A stretch of 64,000 nt of DNA, from contig NZ_CANMXB010000001.1 in the NCBI RefSeq assembly GCF_947501785.1, forward strand, positions 186,001-250,000, given 5' to 3'. The notes under the pieces are model-generated. The model saw only the letters and a program-made list of their open reading frames with translations, ran no database searches and was not told where the DNA came from. This DNA comes from an uncultured Litoreibacter sp. (GTDB lineage: Bacteria; Pseudomonadota; Alphaproteobacteria; Rhodobacterales; Rhodobacteraceae). The position numbers and the translations under genes were made by a program. Positions within the stretch are counted from its first letter, which is position 1. Every line of letters begins with the position of its first letter. Below are positions 60,700 to 64,000 of the stretch, piece after piece.

Positions 60700-60945
60700 A
60701 GCTGAAATCTCTGCTGCCCCGTTTTGCGGTAAACTCCGCGCTCCTCACGCGAAAGTCAACGGCGGGTGGGGGCGGGGCGGGCGCTAATTTGGCCATGTTG
60801 CCGATTGGTCGCCGCCGGTCGTGCCTTTGGGGCGGGCGTGGCAATCTCTTGGGGATAACCGCACACATTATCTTGATATGCGCCGCGCTATGTCGTCTAA
60901 ATGTGGCCTCAGCAGTTCGCACAATCCGCAAAAGAGGCCCCCGCA

Positions 60946-61854
60946 ATGCCCATTTCCGCCGACCAGCAGCAAGAAATCGACGCGCAGCGTGCGCAGAGCA
61001 ATCAGACCATGCGCGCCACCGTGCCGGGGATGGAGGCGCATCTCTACACCGCCCATGAGGTGCTTGATCACGGGTTCATCCGGGTGATCGACTATATGGG
61101 CGATGATGCCGCCATCTGTCAGGCCGCCCGCGTCAGCTATGGGCGCGGCACCAAGTCAGTGCAGAACGACACCGGGCTGATCCGCTACCTGATGCGGCAC
61201 TGGCATTCCACGCCGTTCGAGATGTGCGAGATCAAGCTGCATGTGAAGCTGCCCGTCTTCGTGGCGCGGCAATGGATCCGGCACCGCACCGCCAACGTCA
61301 ACGAATACTCCGCCCGCTATTCGATCCTGGACCGGGAATTCTACATCCCCGCGCCCGAACACATCAACGCGCAGTCGGTGGTCAACAATCAGGGCCGGGG
61401 TCAGGCGCTGCAGGGGGAGGAGGCCGCCCGCGTCCTCGAAATCCTCAAAGCCGATTCAACGCGCTGCTACGACAATTACGAATCCATGATCTCGGATGAA
61501 GGGCAAGACGGTCTCGCCCGTGAACTGGCCCGCATGAACCTGCCCGCGAATATTTACACGCAATGGTATTGGAAGGTGGACCTGCACAACCTGTTCCATT
61601 TCCTGCGGCTGCGGGCAGACAAACACGCGCAATATGAAATCAGGGTGTACGCCGACGCGATGTGCAAGGTCGTCGCCGACTGGGTCCCCGCCGCCTACGG
61701 CGCGTTCGAGGATTACCGTCTGGGAGGCGCGCAGCTGTCCGGCCGCGCCCTGGACTGCGTCCGCCGCATGCTGGCCGGCGAGGAAGTCACGCAGGAGAAT
61801 TCGGGCATGTCGAAGGGGGAATGGCGGGAGTTTGAGGGGGTTATTGGTGGGTAA
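60946..61854 (+). CDS. thyX: Flavin-dependent thymidylate synthase
   Basis: A 302-residue FAD-dependent enzyme that makes dTMP from dUMP using methylene-tetrahydrofolate and NADPH. The signature RHR-x7-S is [17 protein letters not shown]...[35 protein letters not shown] precedes it, and [32 protein letters not shown] follows. GAGG precedes the ATG at 60946, so the upstream 15 codons are rejected. The next gene starts inside its last codons. No thyA was seen in the window. Confidence 0.97.
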   Translation: MPISADQQQEIDAQRAQSNQTMRATVPGMEAHLYTAHEVLDHGFIRVIDYMGDDAAICQAARVSYGRGTKSVQNDTGLIRYLMRHWHSTPFEMCEIKLHVKLPVFVARQWIRHRTANVNEYSARYSILDREFYIPAPEHINAQSVVNNQGRGQALQGEEAARVLEILKADSTRCYDNYESMISDEGQDGLARELARMNLPANIYTQWYWKVDLHNLFHFLRLRADKHAQYEIRVYADAMCKVVADWVPAAYGAFEDYRLGGAQLSGRALDCVRRMLAGEEVTQENSGMSKGEWREFEGVIGG

Positions 61855-63271
61855 TGAGCTAACGTCCCAGACTGCACCAGAAACCTTTGTTCTAGAACTG
61901 ACACGACATGCTGATGGCAGTCAGACAATAAGTATTACTGTCGATGTTGAGCAAGGAAACGAGGGTAGTACAGACGGGGATGCTGATGACCAAGACGAAT
62001 CTTCGAAAGACGGTTCTGGCGTACCACCAAGTAAAAAAGCTCCAAAACGGCCCAAGCTCCCTATTGAAGCGCGCCTCAATAGGCTTTCTTCGCACTGGGT
62101 TACTACCTCAATTGCATTTTTTCAAGTTGTCCCGAAGTTGGCCGACCAGAACTTCAAATTTGCTGGCGATGAGCTAGCAAATCGGATGCGAGCATACGCA
62201 GAAGAAGTGTCTTCGTCAGTGACCGAAATATCTGACGATGAGACAGCTATTTCGGAATTTGTTATTCCAATTGATGAACTTCCAATTGTCGCGAACAAGA
62301 TTGGCAAATCTACTCAAGTAATTCAGGCCGCAGATGCAATGAACCGCTCGACGCTAGGCGCTCTAGTGTCTGAATACGAGGCATTCCTAGCTAGCCTGCT
62401 TCGGCTAGTGAGTGAACTAAGGCCAGAAGCATTTATCACAGATGCCGACACGATATCAGTGGGCGATCTGGAAAGATTTGAAAGCCTTGAGGATGTCAAA
62501 TCAGAGTTAGTTGTGAGCAAGATCGACGATCTACTCCATTCGAAAAGTCATATCCAAGTATTGGATTGGATTTCAGAAAAATTCAAAGTCAACTTAACTT
62601 CAAACTCCAAGCTTATTTCTGACTTTACTGAGATATGCCAGCGTCGGCACCTGCTTACTCATGCTGGTGGGATTGTGAATAAAAGATATCTGAGGATTTG
62701 TACCGAAAGCGGATGCGATCCAGAGGAATTACCAAATCTAGGTGACAAAGTAAAAATAGACCGAAAGTACATTCGTAGGGCTACCGCCCGGGTGTTTCAG
62801 GTCGGCTTTTTCTCGTTACACATCATTTGGCAGAAGTTATTGCCCGCGGATTTGGACAATTCGTGTGGGCAAATTTTGACTTCTAGTCATGACTTCCTTG
62901 AAAATGATCTGACCAAGATGTGCAGGCGGTTGGCTGATTTCGTTCTAGCTTCAAAAACAAAGCCAAAGGATCAGATATCCGCATATATGGTGATAAACAA
63001 GGCGCTTGGGTATCTCTTTGATCAAGCACTTGAAGAATCTAAGAAAAGCCAACTTATTCAAGAAACACTTGCAAGTAGAGACTGGAGCGTGAAGTCGCCA
63101 ACCATTGAATTGGCCTTAGCATGCGTGAAGCAGGAATTTGATGATATTGAAAAACTTGCTGAAGCTGCCGCGCTAGATGGTGTCGACTATTATGATGCTA
63201 ACACATGGGCAGTTTTTCGTGAGGTAAGGGAGAAGCCAGAGTTTCTAAATAAGTTTAAACGCAGGAAGTAG
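61847..63271 (+). CDS. AT-rich accessory gene with a HEPN-like R-x4-H motif
   Basis: A 474-residue protein of no recognised full-length family. The first 70 residues are acidic and low-complexity, then Lys/Pro-rich. The main body is helical. Residues 260-282 read [23 protein letters not shown], matching the R-x4-6-H pattern (Arg267, His272) and the HAGGIVN stretch of HEPN-type RNases and related proteins; two R residues precede. The C-terminal third is again helical ([26 protein letters not shown]). Base composition is much more AT-rich than the flanks. A GTG start follows GAGGGGG, and the gene overlaps thyX by 8 bp. Function unknown; a defence role is an inference. Confidence 0.75.
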   Translation: MGNELTSQTAPETFVLELTRHADGSQTISITVDVEQGNEGSTDGDADDQDESSKDGSGVPPSKKAPKRPKLPIEARLNRLSSHWVTTSIAFFQVVPKLADQNFKFAGDELANRMRAYAEEVSSSVTEISDDETAISEFVIPIDELPIVANKIGKSTQVIQAADAMNRSTLGALVSEYEAFLASLLRLVSELRPEAFITDADTISVGDLERFESLEDVKSELVVSKIDDLLHSKSHIQVLDWISEKFKVNLTSNSKLISDFTEICQRRHLLTHAGGIVNKRYLRICTESGCDPEELPNLGDKVKIDRKYIRRATARVFQVGFFSLHIIWQKLLPADLDNSCGQILTSSHDFLENDLTKMCRRLADFVLASKTKPKDQISAYMVINKALGYLFDQALEESKKSQLIQETLASRDWSVKSPTIELALACVKQEFDDIEKLAEAAALDGVDYYDANTWAVFREVREKPEFLNKFKRRK

Positions 63272-63325
63272 TAGGTCGGACAATTCTGCTCGCCTTTCCC
63301 ACCTCAACCCCTGGGGCTCCGCCCG

Positions 63326-63370
63326 TTGGCGGCTGAAACGATCCCCGGATCGTTTCCAAGACGCCGCCAA
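63326..63370. repeat. Nested intergenic hairpin
   Basis: Outer arms TTGGCGGC (63326-63333) and GCCGCCAA (63363-63370) enclose a perfect inner stem GAAACGATCC/GGATCGTTTC (63335-63344 with 63347-63356). It lies in the 368-bp gap between the AT-rich gene and the small minus-strand gene. Apart from this, the terminator and the repeat pair, nothing else was seen there. Confidence 0.6.
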
Positions 63371-63465
63371 CCCCATTAACCATACCACCACCGCGCGTTT
63401 GTAAATTGGTAACCACTGCGCAATAACGTGTTTATACATCCGAAGTCACAAGCTTCACCAAAAAT

Positions 63466-63505
63466 GACCCCAGCGTGCGGCTACACGCTGGGGTCTCTCT
63501 TTTTC
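63466..63505. terminator. Bidirectional Rho-independent terminator
   Basis: A perfect 12-bp stem (GACCCCAGCGTG, 63466-63477, with CACGCTGGGGTC, 63484-63495) and a 6-nt loop. On the plus strand TCTCTTTTT follows; on the minus strand five T follow after one base. It separates the convergent AT-rich gene (ending 63271) and the small gene (ending 63640) and can stop both. Confidence 0.88.
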
Positions 63506-63550
63506 GGCTAACCGCCTAGAAGAGACGGTAGGCGGCAATCATTCTACCTT

Positions 63551-63630
63551 GTCATCCCCGCGAAGGCGGGGACCTCGCGGTACGGAGCGCCTCATTTCAT
63601 CGGGGTCCCCGCTTTCGCGGGGATGACAGG
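63551..63630. repeat. Inverted pair of the dispersed GTCCCCGC...GATGAC element
   Basis: A minus-oriented copy (63551-63573, GTCATCCCCGCG...GGGGAC) and a plus-oriented copy (63604-63630) face each other with a 30-bp spacer. The plus copy is identical over 27 bp to the one at 22988-23014; the minus copy differs by one base in the loop. The pair could fold into one larger structure. Confidence 0.75.
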
Positions 63631-63639
63631 CGCAACATG

Positions 63640-63894
63640 TCACCGGCCCTTCAACTCCGCCACCAGCTCTGCATTCTCCGCCTCCCATGCCCGCAGCTTC
63701 AGGTAGGCGACCGTGTTCTGCTCCGGCGTCAGCACTGATCCGGGAACGCGCAGGTGCGGCTCGTCGGCGAACAGCCGTTTGGCCTGTTGGTAGGTCTCGT
63801 TGCAGGCAAAGCGTTGCGGCTGGGTCAGCACCCCCACCGCAGCATCCGCCGCGCAGGCGTAGTAGATGGTCAGCAAAGTGACGAGTTCGGGCAT
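63640..63894 (-). CDS. Small protein of unknown function
   Basis: An 84-residue protein (MPELVTLLTIYYACAADAAVGVLTQPQRFACNETYQQAKRLFADEPHLRVPGSVLTPEQNTVAYLKLRAWEAENAELVAEL). The N-terminus is hydrophobic and could be a signal or membrane segment, with two cysteines at 14 and 31. The C-terminus is helical. GGAG lies 4-5 bases before the ATG at 63894; a longer frame to 63942 is less likely. No family was recognised. Confidence 0.6.
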   Translation of the reverse strand: MPELVTLLTIYYACAADAAVGVLTQPQRFACNETYQQAKRLFADEPHLRVPGSVLTPEQNTVAYLKLRAWEAENAELVAELKGR

Positions 63895-63964
63895 CGGGTC
63901 TCCGGTTTTTGGCGACCTCAGACTAAAGGCGTCGCGCCGCAACCCGTCATCAAATCCGCGCGAG

Positions 63965-64000
63965 CTATTCGCCGCCGCGCGAGCGGTACGTTTCCTCGAA
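63965..64000 (-). CDS. 3' end of a gene cut by the window edge
   Basis: On the minus strand the last bases read as FEETYRSRGGE followed by TAG. The codon usage resembles neighbouring genes and the spacing to the small gene (70 bp) suits an upstream operon partner. Eleven residues are too few to name the product. Confidence 0.35.
   Translation of the reverse strand, partial: FEETYRSRGGE

Noticed and set aside
63272-63520. Candidate small RNA with its own terminator
   Set aside because: The terminator has T runs on both strands and sits between convergent genes, so it is explained as a shared bidirectional terminator; no convincing promoter was seen.
1-64000. tRNA, rRNA, insertion sequences, prophage, CRISPR arrays
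   Set aside because: No cloverleaf-like sequences, transposase or phage proteins, or regular repeat-spacer arrays were recognised by reading; a covariance-model scan would be the decisive test.

Overview
The window is a GC-rich, gene-dense stretch of an alphaproteobacterial chromosome, most likely a marine member of the Rhodobacteraceae (Roseobacter group). The assignment rests on several things seen together: TRAP transporters with DctBD-type regulators, two Hint_2-domain proteins, DUF6314, DUF1194 and DUF817 proteins, a flavin-dependent thymidylate synthase (ThyX), and the block tatABC - AAA ATPase - NlpD - Pcm - SurE - SerS - YajC - SecDF. No rRNA, tRNA, insertion sequence, prophage or CRISPR array was recognised.

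Layout. 0.1-5.3 kb, minus strand: DEAD-box RNA helicase, a permuted papain-like amidase, release factor 3 and a Hint protein. 5.5-20 kb, mostly plus: an SDR, a sodium:solute symporter, a lone ABC ATPase, a cytochrome P450 (minus), a DctB/DctD-like two-component pair, an acyltransferase, a DctPQM TRAP transporter and an SLC13-type permease with RCK_C domains. 20-29.8 kb: tpiA, a 2-oxoglutarate-type oxygenase, TfoX-N, two Fe-S assembly proteins, MFS and EamA carriers, a retropepsin-like/degenerate RimK fusion, tgt, and a MarR-controlled EamA + NmrA module with a clear double-palindrome operator. 30-41.8 kb: a CAP-RTX secreted protein, three membrane proteins, two of which are tandem paralogues, lon under a textbook heat-shock promoter, a FliG-like protein, two small exported proteins sharing a cysteine motif, purB, DUF6314 and a WYL regulator.

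42-56 kb is a conserved envelope and secretion block: Tat translocase, degenerate LytM factor (NlpD type), protein repair (Pcm, SurE), SerS and the YajC-SecD-SecF accessory translocon, with inserted genes (a Hint protein, a TspO-related protein, a possible PD-(D/E)XK nuclease, and an HxlR/TauE/ABM module). 56-61.9 kb: DUF1194, glyoxalase I, DUF817, a Slam-type outer-membrane translocon with its likely lipoprotein substrate (type XI secretion), and thyX.

The strongest accessory signal is at the right end. An AT-rich 474-codon gene overlaps the thyX stop and encodes a protein with a HEPN-type R-x4-H motif. Its composition is visibly unlike its neighbours, and a hairpin, a bidirectional terminator and an inverted pair of a dispersed repeat follow it. 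Other second-look items are the DctD-like regulator lacking both the Walker A lysine and the GAFTGA loop, the retropepsin/pseudo-RimK fusion, the Slam-lipoprotein pair, the tandem membrane/START-like paralogues, and several ordered DNA repeats (11-bp tandem repeats, a triple hairpin array and dispersed palindromes). All protein family calls were made by reading translated sequence, without database searches.
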